DNA of 64,000 bases from Hyaloscypha bicolor E (GCF_002865645.1 NW_020194625.1:186001-250000); one strand, 5' to 3'; positions 32,111 through 45,366 are shown, numbered from the stretch's first letter. Notes: generated by a model not told the origin, from the sequence alone. A program made the numbers and translations.

Positions 32111-33964
32111 ATGCCGGAACAAGTATGTTTGGCCCCTGATGGGAGCCAGGTCTGGACCTTTGGCATGAACAATCTTCCAAGGACCATCATCATTGCACTC
32201 ACCCTCGGCTGCCTACCGCTGGCTGTTGTCCTACTGGGCCCAAAACTTATCTTCTGGCTTGGACGCACCGCGGGGTTATATTTGAGGAAGAAGACGGCCG
32301 GAAGGAAAGCACAGGTACTGGAGTTGACAGAGAAGGATCAGGCAGAATGGGAAGAAGACGGGAAGGATCGGCGCAATAGTGATGACTGGGAGAGCGTGGA
32401 CGCCTATGCTGTTGGGACTGCGAAGAATGGAGAGAAAGGGGAGGAGGAATGGGATGGTATTGTGGGATTCTTACATCCTTTCTGGTAGGTCTACTTTGGT
32501 GGAGTCTGCGGATGTGCTGCTGATAAAAGTAGTAATGCAGGAGGCGGCGGTGAACGAGTCCTCTGGGCGGCGATCAGAGCAACACAAAAGCGCTGGCCGA
32601 AAGCAAAGTGTATTGTCTATACCGGCGATCACGATGTCGACAAAGCTGCGATCCTAGCTCGCGTAAAGGTAACGCTTTCACTGTATCCGTTTGGACTCTT
32701 GACAATGGTTAATAACACTGCCAAACAGAACCGCTTCAATATCCACCTCCATCCCCCGACTGTCACCTTCCTCTATCTCACCACTCGATCCTGGGTCCTC
32801 GCATCTTCATGGCCACACTTCACACTTCTAGGGCAATCCCTAGGCTCTATTGTCATGGCTTGGGACGCTTTCTCCCTCCTCACACCGGACATATTCGTTG
32901 ATACGATGGGTTATGCTTTCGCGCTTGGGTTCTCAAAGATCCTCTTCCGAGATGTTCCAACTGGCGCCTATGTTCACTATCCTACGATCTCAACCGACAT
33001 GCTTGGTTCCCTCGATCCGAACTCTGCCACAGGAACGCAAGGGGTGAATGCGGGAAAGGGCGCCGGTGCAGTCGGGGGGTTCAAGAAATTATACTGGGAG
33101 CTCTTTGCATCCATGTATTCTGCGGTTGGTGGCTCCATAGATGTTGTTATGACGAACTCAACATGGACGCTTGGGCACATTAAGTCATTATGGGATGGGT
33201 GGCGAAAGGAGCTACAGGCGAACAAGCCAGTTGTCGTATATCCCCCTGTGGCCGTCGAAGAGTTGGAGAGGGAGATTGAGGTCTCAGCAGCTAGTGAGAA
33301 GAAGAGGGAGAACATTCTGCTTTACATTGCACAATTTCGACCGGAGAAGAACCACCAACTCATCCTTACCGCATTTGCCGAGTTCATGGCTACAAGGTCA
33401 CCAGCAACAAGAGGCGCAAAGTTGGTATTGATAGGAAGCGTGAGAGATGACGGGGACTCGAAGAGGGTGTACGAGCTCAGGCTCCTGGCAAATGAGCTTC
33501 AGATCAAGGAGAGCGTGGAGTTCCACCTTGATGCTTCGTGGCCGGAGATCTTGGAGTGGTTGAGGAAAGCAAGCATTGGTGTTAATGGGATGTGGAATGA
33601 GCATTTCGGTATCGGGGTTGTGGAGTACCAGGCAGCAGGGTTGATCTCTGTCGTGCATGACTCTGGAGGACCGAAGATTGACATCGTCACCAAGATTAAT
33701 GATGAACCTACAGGTGAGCTTCCCCCTCCTCCTAACTAAGAACCACTGCTAACAATACCAGGCTTCCACGCAACAACGGCTTCCGAGTTTGCTAAAGCCT
33801 TCGAACAAGCACTCGCTCTTGAAGACAAGCTTGCAATGCGTCTCCGAGCTCGAGAATCAGCGAAGAGATTTACGGAAGAGGAATTTGCTAAGAGGTGGGT
33901 TGTACAGATGGAGAAGTTGGTTATCCTGAGACAGAAGAAGGAATTGGCACTTAGAGCGAAATAA
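32111..33964 (+). CDS. ALG11: GDP-Man:Man3GlcNAc2-PP-dolichol alpha-1,2-mannosyltransferase
   Basis: Exons 32111-32484, 32533-32668, 32729-33713 and 33762-33964 (introns 48, 60 and 48 bp); 1698 bp, 565 residues. An N-terminal membrane anchor (TIIIALTLGCLPLAVVLLGP) is followed by [20 protein letters not shown], rebuilt across intron 1 and diagnostic for ALG11. Further motifs are VYTGDHDVDKAAIL, YLTTRSWV, QSLGSIVMAWDA, FVDTMGYAF, TGAYVHYPTIS, ILLYIAQFRPEKNHQLIL and the GT4 donor-site block NEHFGIGVVEYQAAG. The enzyme adds the fourth and fifth mannoses to the lipid-linked oligosaccharide on the cytosolic face of the ER. Length agrees with fungal ALG11. Confidence 0.95.
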
Positions 33965-34525
33965 TACCCCGTTATAGAGAATTGATTGGATATTTCATGC
34001 AAGATGACTTTTTGGGTTGCCCCTTTCTTCGATTTCCCCCACGTGATGTGGCGAATCCCTGACAAAACCCTGGAGCCCACTTCACCAGCTTCGTGACGAT
34101 GTTCCACTTTGCGACATTGTTCGGACATAAGGTCACGATTTGGTGGCTCAATCTGAATTGCAGATCTGCAATTTTGCATCCACTGTCTGTCAGCCAGTCA
34201 AGCTGTTGTCCAGGGATACAGCCAGCCCACGCTGAAAGTGGTTTCGCGTTGTTGTGTTCACGCGCTAGCTGACAAAACTTGAACCGAGAACGCGCTTTCC
34301 CGAAGTCGCGTAAAGTACTCTTCCTTTCAAAACACTCCTCCTCCCCTCATCAACCTTCCTCCACCACCCTGAACAACTCCAGATTTCCCTCTCGAGTCAA
34401 TCAGTGTGACGAGTTGCAATTCATCCCGTTGCAACATCTGCACTGATCTGCACAAGCAACACCATCCTCCCTCTTCGCCATCAACCCCGCCATCTCCAGC
34501 AGGACCACCAGGTCACGTCGCCATC
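33965..34525. other. Intergenic, promoter and leader of RNR1
   Basis: No gene. The half proximal to RNR1 contains the MCB-like cluster, then a long C/T- and CACC-rich leader (34320-34520) typical of highly expressed fungal genes. Confidence 0.5.
34258..34312. promoter_or_regulatory. Cluster of three MCB-like (ACGCG) sites upstream of RNR1
   Basis: ACGCG occurs at 34260-34264 and 34290-34294 and its complement CGCGT at 34307-34311, about 215-265 bp upstream of the start codon; the middle site reads ACGCGCTTTCCCG, close to an E2F/MBF site. Fungal RNR genes are known G1/S targets of MBF. Binding here is inferred. Confidence 0.5.
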
Positions 34526-37400
34526 ATGTACGTGTACAAACGCGGTGTGTATCTCGCCTCCAGTCGATAAGAACATCAGCTTATCAACTCACAGATGGAC
34601 GTAAGGAGCGCGTTCAATTTGACAAGATCACTGCTCGAGTCTCGCGTCTGTGTTATGGCCTCGATGCCGAACATGTCGATGCAGCAGCAATCACACAAAA
34701 GGTCATCTCAGGTGTCTACCAAGGTGTCACAACCATCGAGCTTGACAATCTTGTGGGTCTCAGATTTGCGAATGCAATAACGGGTTTTGAACAACTGCTG
34801 ACTTCTTCTCCAAGGCCGCCGAGACTGCCGCATACATGACTGTTACCCACCCCGACTACGCCATACTTGCTGCGCGAATTGCAGTTTCCAACCTCCACAA
34901 GCAGACAAAGAAGCAATTCTCCACAGTTGTCTCTGACCTGTACCACTACACCAACCCCCGAAATGGCAAGCTCTCGCCCATGATCAGCCAGAAGATGTAC
35001 GAATGCGTGATGAAGCACGAAGCCGAGCTCAACTCTGCTATCGTCTACGACCGCGATTTCAACTACCAATACTTCGGATTCAAGACACTCGAGCGATCAT
35101 ATCTCCTCCGCCTTGATGGCAAGATTGTCGAGCGTCCACAACACATGATCATGCGGGTAGCGGTTGGCATTCACGGCGAGGATATTGAGGCTGCAATTGA
35201 GACATATAACTTGATGTCGAGCAAATGCTTCACCCATGCCTCCCCAACACTCTTTGCTGCTGGTACACCACAGGCGCAATTGTCTTCCTGCTTCTTGATT
35301 GACATGAAGGAGGATAGCATCGACGGTATCTACGATACGTTGAAGACATGTGCCATGATCTCAAAGAATGCGGGCGGCATTGGTCTCAACATCCACAGAA
35401 TCCGAGCTACTGGAGCTTACATTGCTGGCACAAATGGAAACTCCAACGGCATTGTTCCCATGCTCCGAGTCTTCAACAACACTGCGAGATATGTTGATCA
35501 AGGAGGAAACAAGCGTCCTGGTGCTTTTGCTATCTATCTTGAGCCATGGCATGCGGATGTTTTCGAATACCTTGATCTGCGAAAGAACCACGGCAAGGAA
35601 GAAGTTCGCGCTCGTGATCTCTTCTATGCTCTCTGGATCCCTGATCTCTTCATGAAGCGTGTTGAGAAGAATGCTGAGTGGACTCTGATGTGCCCCAACG
35701 AGTGCCCTGGCTTGGCTGATGTCTATGGCGATGAGTTCGAGGCGCTCTACGAGAAATATGAGCGTGAAGGCAAAGGTCGCAAGACCATCAAGGCCCAAAA
35801 GCTTTGGTACTCCATCCTCGAGGCTCAAACTGAGACTGGAAACCCGTTCATGCTCTACAAGGATGCCTGCAACAGAAAGAGCAACCAGAAGAACCTCGGT
35901 ACAATCCGAAGCTCCAACTTATGCACCGAGATCGTCGAGTACTGCGCACCAGACGAGGTTGCCGTGTGCAACTTGGCCTCCCTCGCCCTCCCAACCTACG
36001 TCAACACGAACGATGGCACTTACGATTTCCAGAGACTCCACGATGTCTGCCAAGTTGTCGTCAAGAACCTGAACAAGATCATTGATGTCAACTACTACCC
36101 TGTTCCCGAGGCACGAAAGAGCAATTTCCGTCACAGACCCATCGCTGTTGGTGTTCAAGGTCTTGCCGATGCTTTCTTGGCTCTCCGTCTGCCTTTTGAC
36201 TCACCCGAGGCCAAGCACCTCAACATTCAGATCTTCGAAACAATCTACCACGCTGCTCTCACTGCTTCCGTTGAGCTGGCCAAGATCCACGGTCCCTATG
36301 AGACATATGAAGGCTCCCCAGCATCCAAGGGTGAGCTTCAGTATGACATGTGGGGCGTAACACCAACTGATCTTTGGGATTGGGATAGCTTGAAGCAACA
36401 AATCAAGCAACACGGGATCCGCAACTCTCTTTTGGTTGCTCCTATGCCAACAGCCAGCACTTCTCAGATTCTCGGCTTCAACGAGTGCTTTGAACCATAT
36501 ACCTCCAACATCTACTCTCGTCGTGTACTCGCTGGAGAATTCCAAGTCGTCAACCCATGGCTCTTGAAGGATCTTGTTGACATGGGCCTCTGGTCCGACA
36601 ACATGAAGAACCGAATCATCGCTGATGGTGGTTCAATCCAGAACATCCCTAACATTCCAGCAGACATCAAGGCTCTGTACAAGACTGTCTGGGAAATCTC
36701 ACAACGTACCATTGTTCAGATGGCTGCCGATCGTGGTGCATATATCGATCAGTCACAATCGATGAACATTCACATGAAGGACCCCACAATGGGCAAGATC
36801 ACCAGCATGCACTTTGCAGGCTGGAAGCTTGGTCTGAAGACTGGCATGTACTATCTCCGTACCATGGCTGCTTCAGCTCCTATCCAGTTCACCGTTGATC
36901 AAGAAGCTCTTCTTGTCGCAGACACCAACGTTGCTCGTGAGCGACCAGCCAAGAAAAGACCTTCCACCGGATACATCACTCAATCACCTGGTCCTCAGCC
37001 AATGTATGCCAAGAGATCAAACGCTTCGAGCGGTACCCCAAACGGGATCCCGACGCCGACGGCAACCCCACCTCTGACGTCTGAGAACAAGAAGTTCGAT
37101 GCTGCAGCAGTCGTGACGGCACCTGTCTTCAAGGCTGATGTGTCTGAGGGAGACAGCCCCAAGTCTCTGGCCACTGAGCCAACCGCAATTCTGTCCAAGG
37201 TCAACCTCCCTGAGCCAGCTCTGGAGAACAAGAAGCAGGATGAAGACAGTAAGAAAGAGAGTGACGAGCGAGAAAACGATATCTATGCTGAGGCTGTATT
37301 GCAATGTAGGCTTCATCACTACCTTCCTTCAAGATCAAGGACTGACAATTTCATAGGCAGCATCGATAATAGAGAGGAGTGTATGATGTGCAGCGGATAG
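34526..37400 (+). CDS. RNR1: Ribonucleoside-diphosphate reductase large (R1) subunit
   Basis: Exons 34526-34544, 34595-34752, 34815-37305 and 37357-37400; 2712 bp, 903 residues. The ATP-cone is at the N-terminus ([22 protein letters not shown]), rebuilt over intron 1; [13 protein letters not shown] is rebuilt over intron 2. Active-site residues: Cys near 218 in [19 protein letters not shown] with Cys near 428, then [13 protein letters not shown]; the substrate-site block is [19 protein letters not shown]. The C-terminal redox pair lies in EECMMCSG after a disordered Pro/Lys-rich linker of over 100 residues. The enzyme makes dNDPs with the R2 subunit. The last intron (37306-37356, 51 bp) has no stop in frame, so an unspliced mRNA would still reach the Cys tail with 17 extra codons. 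MCB-like sites upstream suggest S-phase control. Confidence 0.97.
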
Positions 37401-40400
37401 ACGAGAGTTTGATGAAGGATACACGGTTGCATGGCTCACGCTTTTCATTTCCTTCCTTACTGTTTGATTATAGCGCCTTGTTTTGTATCGTGTTTTGCAT
37501 TGTGGGATTCAGGATGGATTGATGGATTCATAATATGCTTTCTTGCATTGATGCTTGGACGAAAGAAAGACCGAAAGGAAGTACTTATTGTATGTTATGT
37601 TGAATAAATGGATAGACACCCTTTTCCTGTACTTGGATCTTCGGTGTAATACGTACAGCATTGCATGGCTTGGGCCTTACCTGCAGCAGGCGAAGCACGT
37701 TGATGTGACAGTAAAACAACGAGGAACGGTGAAATGGAGTAGTTTCGTGATACCATCGATGATTTGCAGTGACGGCGTGCAGGTATTAGCTCGGGACGAT
37801 CCCGCTGCACTGTGATGTCTGTGGAGCAAGGGAGCTATTGTTTGGCGGTGAGGCTAATGGGGTTAAGCTTGTGTTGGCAGCGGGGCAGGTAGACTTTTTA
37901 AACCACTGCAAAGATTACCAGCGGGGGAGTCATATGATGCAGAGGGAGAGGAGGTGATGAGGGTTGCAAAGCAGATGCGGCTCATGGAGGTTGGGCGGCA
38001 AGGTGGAGGGAAAACGTGATGAGGCTGCAGCGTTGTGGATGTGCTCGGGGAGACGAGACGAGAAGACAAGAGGTTGGTTGGTGGGGTGCGCCGTGGAGAT
38101 GTGAGACAGAGGTTGGAAAGGACTGACTGACTCGCGTTTAGATGGGAGATCTTTATGTCACCGAGGCCGAATCAGAACCCTAGATTTCCTTCAACCGGGC
38201 GGACATATGGAAGTTGATGATCGTGAGTGTAGTGTGGCTTGGAGCGGTGAATGGAGATCAATCAAGTCGCTCAACTTAAACAGCAGGAGCAGCTTTGAGA
38301 ATCTGTTCGATTTCTCTTCTCCGTTTTGCAGGAATATGGTTAAAGGATGACGGTTGATCTTCATCGGTGCTCGGTCTTGAAACTCATTTACGAAGAACAA
38401 AGAGATTATTCGTGGTCACAGTCACGAGAAACCGCGAGGCAGATCTGAAGATCCGAGTAAGGAGTAACGTGCCGTGACAGCGCACAAGTGTTTCTCCACA
38501 CGGAAGTCCGATTTACGTCCGAGATTTTCACCGGGAAGCTGCATCATCTGCGGCCGTGTTACTCGACATCTGCTCCCTACCCAAGACCCGCCACATATCA
38601 ACTCGTAAGCACAATTAAGCATTTTGTTCGATCTGATTTCATCATGGAGTTTGGAGAGTGGAAGACGAGATGGGGAGACGTCACAGCCACACTCGTGCGG
38701 AGGAAGTCGAGTGACGATGTGGCTCACATCCCTGTCCTGCTGAGGCCGGAGCCTAGATCTCAGATCTGTTCAGCCACAATGTCTCAGCATCCCTGTCCAG
38801 CGAGTCCGTTGGCTGGGAGAGGTGCCGTCGGTTCGATGTATGTAACTCTGTTCGCTCATCTGAGAGGCAACCTTGACGATCAAGGAAGGTGGGAGTTCTC
38901 CCGTATGGTTCGGGCGGTCATCATTGTCTGGAAACATGGTGATTGTGCCTTTGTTGGGTGGGCTGGTTGGACGAGGGGAGAGGAGCATGAAATGGGACGA
39001 GACGATGTGTACAGGGATGGGATGGGGGGAGTGTGACATCATTGATAGCAGATTGCCTCTGTTTGTCGATGTGGGGAAGAGGAGGGTTTCCCCTTAATTT
39101 TATATTTTGACCACCCCACCGAACAATTAGTTCATATTCGATGATTTTCGGGAATAAAGGACTCATAATCGAGGAATAGTTGGGAGGAGTCTGCACCGGG
39201 AAACTCAATGCGCTGGCCCAGTGGAGAGGTGAGGAGAGAAACAGTGGAGTGATCTAGCCATGCATCTGCAACCCCTCTCAAGCTGGCCAACATCGTTGCA
39301 TTGCAGCAACAGACCCTTCGTCGCTGAGGTGACGTCTCCAACCAAGGAACATTCGAACATTCAGGCCCAAGCTTCCCCTCAATCATTGGACAGGCAGTCG
39401 AGAGGCTGGTAAAATCATGAGAGTGCCGTCCCCACCTGCAACCAGAAAACTCATCATGGGAAATGTTTGCTTGGGAGACATGCAGAGTGGCTTCTGTAGC
39501 CAATGAAATGGGAGCATGTCTCACGCTTCGCCAGCGAAATCAGGAACTAGATCGTCACAGGGACAGGGGTGCAGAGGCGAACTTGATGCCTCAACTTGCT
39601 TTTGCTTGTGGTGTTGTTGGTCGACATGATATGATGAGCCAACTGCTGGGGACCGGCCTTTTGTTTTCAGGGACAATGGCATTGTGTGTCTTTTGTGTGA
39701 CAGGAATAGAGCGTGGAGATGCGGAATCTGGGGTTGCAGAAGGCAATCTCTTCTGCTTGGATCATCTGGAAGCTTGCTGCAAAATCAAGGTGCTGAGCTT
39801 CCCAGCCCTTGCTCCTCGCCTCGGCCATTCTGCAGCTGTTGCCAGCTCCCGAGATGTGGCTGGGCATCGACGTCCCTGCAAGCTGCCCGCAGCGGGCCAA
39901 GATGTCTCTAAGCTGCATGGAGAACAGACACCCCGCCGAGCTCTCCTGGAAGTGAGACCCCTTTCCAAGCTTTGCGTTGGCCAAGCTTCGCGACTCTGCA
40001 GTTTGGCAGCTTGCCGGCCTGCAATTTTCAGCCAGACATGGCAGCACAAGCGGTGCACACACGTAGCCTGCCCTTTGCGGCCTTGCCGTGACATGTCTGA
40101 CCCGGATGCGTGCCAGACCATGCCTGTTCGGTGCTGGGCCAGGAGGCTATTTGGTTGTATTTGAGTTGGCCCAGCTGTGCAGCTAATCATGTTGTTGATC
40201 TAGAGTGAATTGGAGTATCGTCACTTTGTGCTGCTGGTAGTCAAAAAGCAAGGCCGCCCGCCCGTCCTGACTTTAAGCTCGAACGATCTCGCTTCCTACC
40301 ACAAAGTACCACCTACCTACCTCAACCTCCTTCCACCTTCGCGTTCCTCTTCGCTTTCCCCTCCACAAACGCACACCACGATCTCGAGACTTCCTGCACT

Positions 40401-40454
40401 CACAAAAACACCAAGAAGCTCCTGCAAGATCACTTCGTGCGAAAACCTGTCGAG
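37401..40454. other. 3-kb intergenic region without supported gene
   Basis: Contains plus-strand ORFs 38488-39036 (182 codons) and 39463-40164 (233 codons), but neither has a recognisable domain and their composition (many Cys, Arg, His, Trp) is that of chance frames in GC-rich DNA. A leader rich in C/T (40255-40450, CCACCTACC, CTTCC runs) precedes the CFEM gene. Confidence 0.5.
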
Positions 40455-41614
40455 ATGAAGTCCGCAATTCTGATGACCGTTGGCGCATTCGCCTTGTCGG
40501 TTTCGGCTCAGACCCTCCCAGCTTGTGGTGTAAGTTGACATCCATCTCGACCAAGCCCTTCCCTCCTCTGCGACTCTTCCTACCTCTCGGGGCGAGTTCT
40601 CCTGGTCTCCAATGGCATCAACTGAGCGCGCAACGCCCGGTTAAGGATCTCAGTGGCTGACTCTCCTCCAGAACACCTGCGTCACGAATATGCTCGGAAA
40701 GTTTGCGGAACTTGGCTGCGCTGCCAATGACGACGTCTGCCTCTGTAAGAACGTCAACTTTGGCTATGGTATCCGCGACTGCTCCAACGCTGTTTGCGGT
40801 CCTGAGGTTGCCTCCACCGTCATTGCCTATGGAAGCAGCTTCTGCTCTTGTAAGCAGGCCGGACATGAACTTGTGAAGTAGGGCGACGATGCTAACTCGC
40901 TTTCAGCTGCTACTGCTATGGCCGCTACTGGAACTGCTACCGGTGGTAAGTGCAATTGATTGTGTCATATGCAGACAAAGACTGACCTTGCTTTCTTCCG
41001 GGCGCAGGTGTTTCTGCTACTGGCACCGTCACCACGACTACCACTGGTACTGGAGAAGTAAGATATTCAAATCTGGAACAAGGATTGGAGTTTGGCTGAC
41101 TGGGAATATAGGCTGGTGCTGGTGGATCTCCCTCGGCCATCACCACCTCTGCCATTATCTCCGTTGAGACTTCCGGTGGCTCGACCTTCACTACCACTGT
41201 TGGCTCGACTACCATCTTCGGTGGTGGTGCTGGATCTTCTGCCAGCGGTGTTGCTTCCTCTGTAAGTCAATTTGCATCCGGGGGAGAAGGGAGAACTCAA
41301 CTAACCATCAACAGCTTTCCGGTGCAGCCGCTTCCGCAGCCTCTGGTGCATCTTCCCTTGGTTCCTCCGCCAGCGGTGCGATCTCCAGCGCCAATTCTGT
41401 AGCATCCAGCCTCGCCTCTAAGGCTTCAAGTGCTGGCTCCGCTGTAAGTTTCCTCTTTGGCCAATTCTCCCTCGAACACTTGACTAACCATCGCCAGGCA
41501 TCCCACGCTGCAACCGCCACTGGCGGCACTTCTTCCTCTTCCGCTGGAGGTGCCCGCCAAACCGCGTTCGCTGGCGTGGCAGCCGCCGCCGGCCTCGCTG
41601 CCCTTATCATCTAG
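40455..41614 (+). CDS. CFEM-domain GPI-anchored wall/surface protein
   Basis: Seven exons: 40455-40529, 40672-40849, 40907-40945, 41008-41057, 41112-41261, 41315-41443 and 41498-41614; 738 bp, 245 residues. Signal peptide MKSAILMTVGAFALSVSAQ. A CFEM domain with eight cysteines follows (ACG, NTC, GC, DVC, LC, DC, VC, FC), including DDVCLCKN and the Asp that co-ordinates heme iron in some members. Then come Thr-rich and Ser/Ala-rich stretches typical of wall proteins, and a hydrophobic C-terminus (TAFAGVAAAAGLAALII) preceded by small residues, as for GPI anchoring. Roles known in the family include heme capture, surface integrity and plant infection; which applies here cannot be said. Most introns have perfect GTAAGT-type donors. 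Confidence 0.93.
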
Positions 41615-43762
41615 ATTTCCTCCTTCGTTGCGATCGACATTTCCTCTGCCATAGACTTCCTCTCTCGATCGATTTCTCGCATGCATACAACAGTACACGG
41701 ATCTGGGAAAAGGGAAAAGGAGAAAAAACGTGAATTGACAGGAAAGGAGATGAATGTAATGGATGTAATGGTCTGGAATGTGGCTAGTGCACAGATACCC
41801 TTGCTTTCTGCTTCTTGTGAATACCTTTTTTTTCTGCGCGGCTCTTTTTTTTTCTTCTCGGCCTTTGCGACATCATGCGTGGATGAGCTGGTGGAGATAA
41901 TGAGATAATACGATGGGATGGATTTGCGATACATGGATGGGTGGATGAACATGGGAAGGGAAGAAGATTTGCTGCTGTAGATGGCCTTTGGGCTGGACTC
42001 GCGCAAATACGAAATGAAGCAACGCAAATGCATTGAGAAACATTAGGTTCTTTTGCGACGTGACGTGCTTTTGGAGAGAGAAGGAAGAATGGAAGGGGTA
42101 GTTCTCTCTAACTCGCAAGTATATCTTGATGGTTGTTCTCAAGAAGCAAGCAGAGTTGCGAGCTTAAGATGAGCAGTTGGACTACTCTGCTTGACACTCG
42201 CAGAACAGGATCTCCCTACTGCTATCCAAGATCTACCACGCCGATAAAGCATCCCCCTCTCATCTAAGCTTCGAGTCTCCCCCCGGAAGAGCTTTGCGGC
42301 TCTGAGGTCGTGCAAGGTCAAGCTCGATTGCAGACTGTGCGCTGAGGCTCTTGAATGACAGCTTCGTATCCTCGCTTTCTTGTCCTGTGCTCGGCCAGGT
42401 AGGTTAGGCTTGTATCTCGAATCATCCTATCTTGAGATAATCTTTTCTGTTTTTGCTGTATATAAGCTTGGGTCTGTGGATGGATTGCGGGACTTGCTAT
42501 TTCGAGCAGGGTCTTGTGCAAATAACTGTTTGGAGGAAGGATTCTGAAGCTCGTTCGTTGCATCGACTCCGCGCGCAATCAAGAAATGATGCACGAAGAA
42601 TTGAAGAAAAATTGCGGTGCCATTCGGGATGTAGGTAAGTGATTATAGCTTCCTTCGACTATTGGGAGGTTCGCCTACTCTGCAACACTACTTGGCACTT
42701 AACAAACGGCATCGTCTCTACACCTGAAGCAAGTGCATCATCAGCGACACTGCATTCGTTAGTTAGTTAAGGAAGATTAGGAGATCGAAACCCCTTCTAT
42801 TCTCGATAGGTGGGTGTGTAGCTTTCTCGTTGCCTGCCTCGGACTTACCTTGCCCCTCGACTTTCCAGCATGAGATGGCGAGACGGGAGGTGCTTCCCTT
42901 CCCGTTCTTCTCCTTTTCAAATAAAAGTCATCTCTCTTCTTGGCATATTCTGATTTCTGGTTTCGACTTAGGTTTAACTTGAAACTTGGAGGTTGGGCTT
43001 CCTAGTCTTCTACTCCGAGGGAGAAATTCCACTTCTTGGGCTTGAGGCTTGAGGTAAGTGGGCGTCTTCTCTTTGTCTCTTTGGTTTGAAGGGGTTTGAC
43101 ATTGGGTGTATTGAACGTCGAGTTCGCAAAGGTGCGTAGGTCGAGAAGGGTACTGTATTGAGATTCTGGACGGGATTGCTGAGGAGGTTTCACTGTCGAG
43201 GGTGGATGTACAATCGTATGCTAGCTCAGGAGAGGAAAGGAAGGGAGGAGGGGAGGGCTGGGGGTCTCGGTTTGACTCAAACTCGTCTCCAAAAAGATAG
43301 CCGGATGGAGGACAGCGCCTCCTTCGCCTTCTCGCTCGAAGGCTGAAAGAGACGTGGTGGAGAAGAGATTCTTTGGGCTTGTTGTCTTTGTGGTGTATGG
43401 TACACGAACTGCATGAGGAGTGGAAGAGGAATTGAAGTCAAGTCTTGGCCCGAAACGCCAAGCCAGCCGATCCGGTAATACGAACTGGTTCTAGTCTTCT
43501 AGACCTCAGCCTTCGCCCAGCCCAGCCTCAGCCCGGATGAAGCCGAAGTAATCTCAAACATCTGGGGTCTCAATCGCGCTCACCGCCTCAGCCTCGTCCA
43601 AAGACTCACGTCCGCCGCACAGTCAACCTGAGATTTCCAAAGACGCGGTCACCGGTGAGGTTGAGGGTGCGAAATCGGACAGCGCGGCACCTTCCGAACA
43701 GTTTCAGCACGGAAAGAGGAGTTCGATCCCTTGCACGCGGTAACCCCTCTTCTCTGGCCCCG

Positions 43763-43892
43763 AAGTATTGGCTGACCCTAGCTGCCATTGCCCTGACCGT
43801 CCCGTCCTGGCTCCAGAATCCATTCCCAGAGCGGTGCGGTGTTGCGACGAAAGCATGCAAAGGGTCATGGGGGATAGGGTCAGCCAATACTT
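43763..43892. mobile_element. 130-bp MITE-like element with perfect 18-bp inverted ends
   Basis: AAGTATTGGCTGACCCTA at 43763-43780 is repeated exactly inverted at 43875-43892. More copies of the end motif lie nearby: inverted at 44048-44065, degenerate at 44125-44141 and direct at 44215-44230. The interior has no coding capacity; no target duplication is evident. Confidence 0.7.
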
Positions 43893-45366
43893 TCCACCTT
43901 TCCCGCGCATGCGGGCGTTGCATTGGTGAGTTCCGCCGCTTTCTTGCTACAGTAGGGTTAGGGAAGGCCGAGTTGGCCGGCGGGCGGGCGGACGGGGAAG
44001 GAAAACAGGAACAGACGGCGGCGCTGCATCGGGCTATCCGGGATCGCTAGGGTCAGCCAATACTTCTGGTGCAAGAAAGGGGCTGGCGATGGTGGACGGC
44101 AAGTATGGGAAAGTAGAGCGGGAGTCCTTGGCTAACCCTATCTGAAGTGACCCTTGCGTGTTCCTGTTACACCACCACCCGTGTTGGGAAAGCAAGGGGA
44201 GGAGAACAGTACCATAGTATTGGCTGACCCCGTCCCCGGTGACCTCTTTTTCTTTTCGGGTTCATGCGGGGAGATGCCGCCGCTTCTCCGCTGGCCGCTT
44301 CGCTTCGTTAAGCCGTCGCCAACCCCTTCTTTCCCCTCGAAACCCACCCCTTCGCGGAAAGATGGAACAGAAGGAAGGGCATTTTTTGCAATCCGGGGTT
44401 GCCAAGCCCCCTGCAGGTGATCGGGAGGATGGATTTGCGGGGGACGAATCAGCGAGGGGGGTGTTTGGGACGGGAGGGAGATGAGGAGGCGTTTTATGAG
44501 GATTTCATGGGGAAGGGGAGTGCGACGCGAGAAGCTTGGATGGGGATTGGTGGAGGGGGAGGTAAGGGGAGAGGGAGCTGAGTTGTTCCGGCACGGCTGG
44601 TTCACTCACATTTTCAGGAATCGAGCTCGACGCGGGGTAGATGACAGGAGAAAGAGCGCAGTTTGGGATGCGAGTTGGAATGGATTGGGGATTTTTCGTG
44701 GGCGTTTATTAAGGGGCTTGCATCTTAAAATTAGGTTGGCGAAGAGGTCTTGGAATCAGATGTTTTGTTTGATACGAGCCGGGCTTTTGGGGAGGGGGTA
44801 GATAGGAGGGAGGTATGAAGAGATGAAGAGGGCTTGCATTGATTGACAGAGATGTGGAATTGGGGATGACTCTGCGCTACGGCGATAGGTCCTCCATATC
44901 TGTACTGTACATTAACCAAACAACAAAGCATCTCCTGCTATCATTCCTTCCCTTTCGAAGTCTGGGTATCGCGGGGCTGTTTGTGGGAAATTCGATCTCG
45001 ATGATAATGACGACTTTGTGAGCTCTCGCTGGGATAAATTACTGTACCGTCGAGGTAGAGCACGGGAAGTGTGGATTCGAACATCAGGGATTTTATACCG
45101 AAAATATATATCACAAAAGCTTAGCATGCGTTTTCGTCTTGCATTCGTGTGCTTCGATTGCTCAATGCGTGCTGTTTCACTATGGGGGAGTCCGGAAAAA
45201 ATCCGAGCTAGAGTGCCGGGTGTCTCTGAACGGAGGGTGAGGGGTACTTAGATTGCCGTGCTGGGGTCCTGCCTTGTTTTTTTTTCCTGTGCGACTGTTG
45301 GGTTTTGGAAATGAATTAGCATTCGTCTGATGAGGATGGGATTGGCGATAATGGGATTCCTAGGGT

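Noticed and set aside
38488..39036. 182-codon ORF as a gene
   Set aside because: No domain, splice signal, signal peptide or compositional support; probably a chance frame.
39463..40164. 233-codon ORF as a gene
   Set aside because: Cys/Arg/His-rich chance-like composition with equally long antisense frames.
43951..43966. Telomere-like TAGGGTTAGGG, also near 46780
   Set aside because: Only about two units each; no array.
45055..45110. tRNA-like GATTCGAAC box
   Set aside because: No matching A box, acceptor stem or anticodon arm on either strand.
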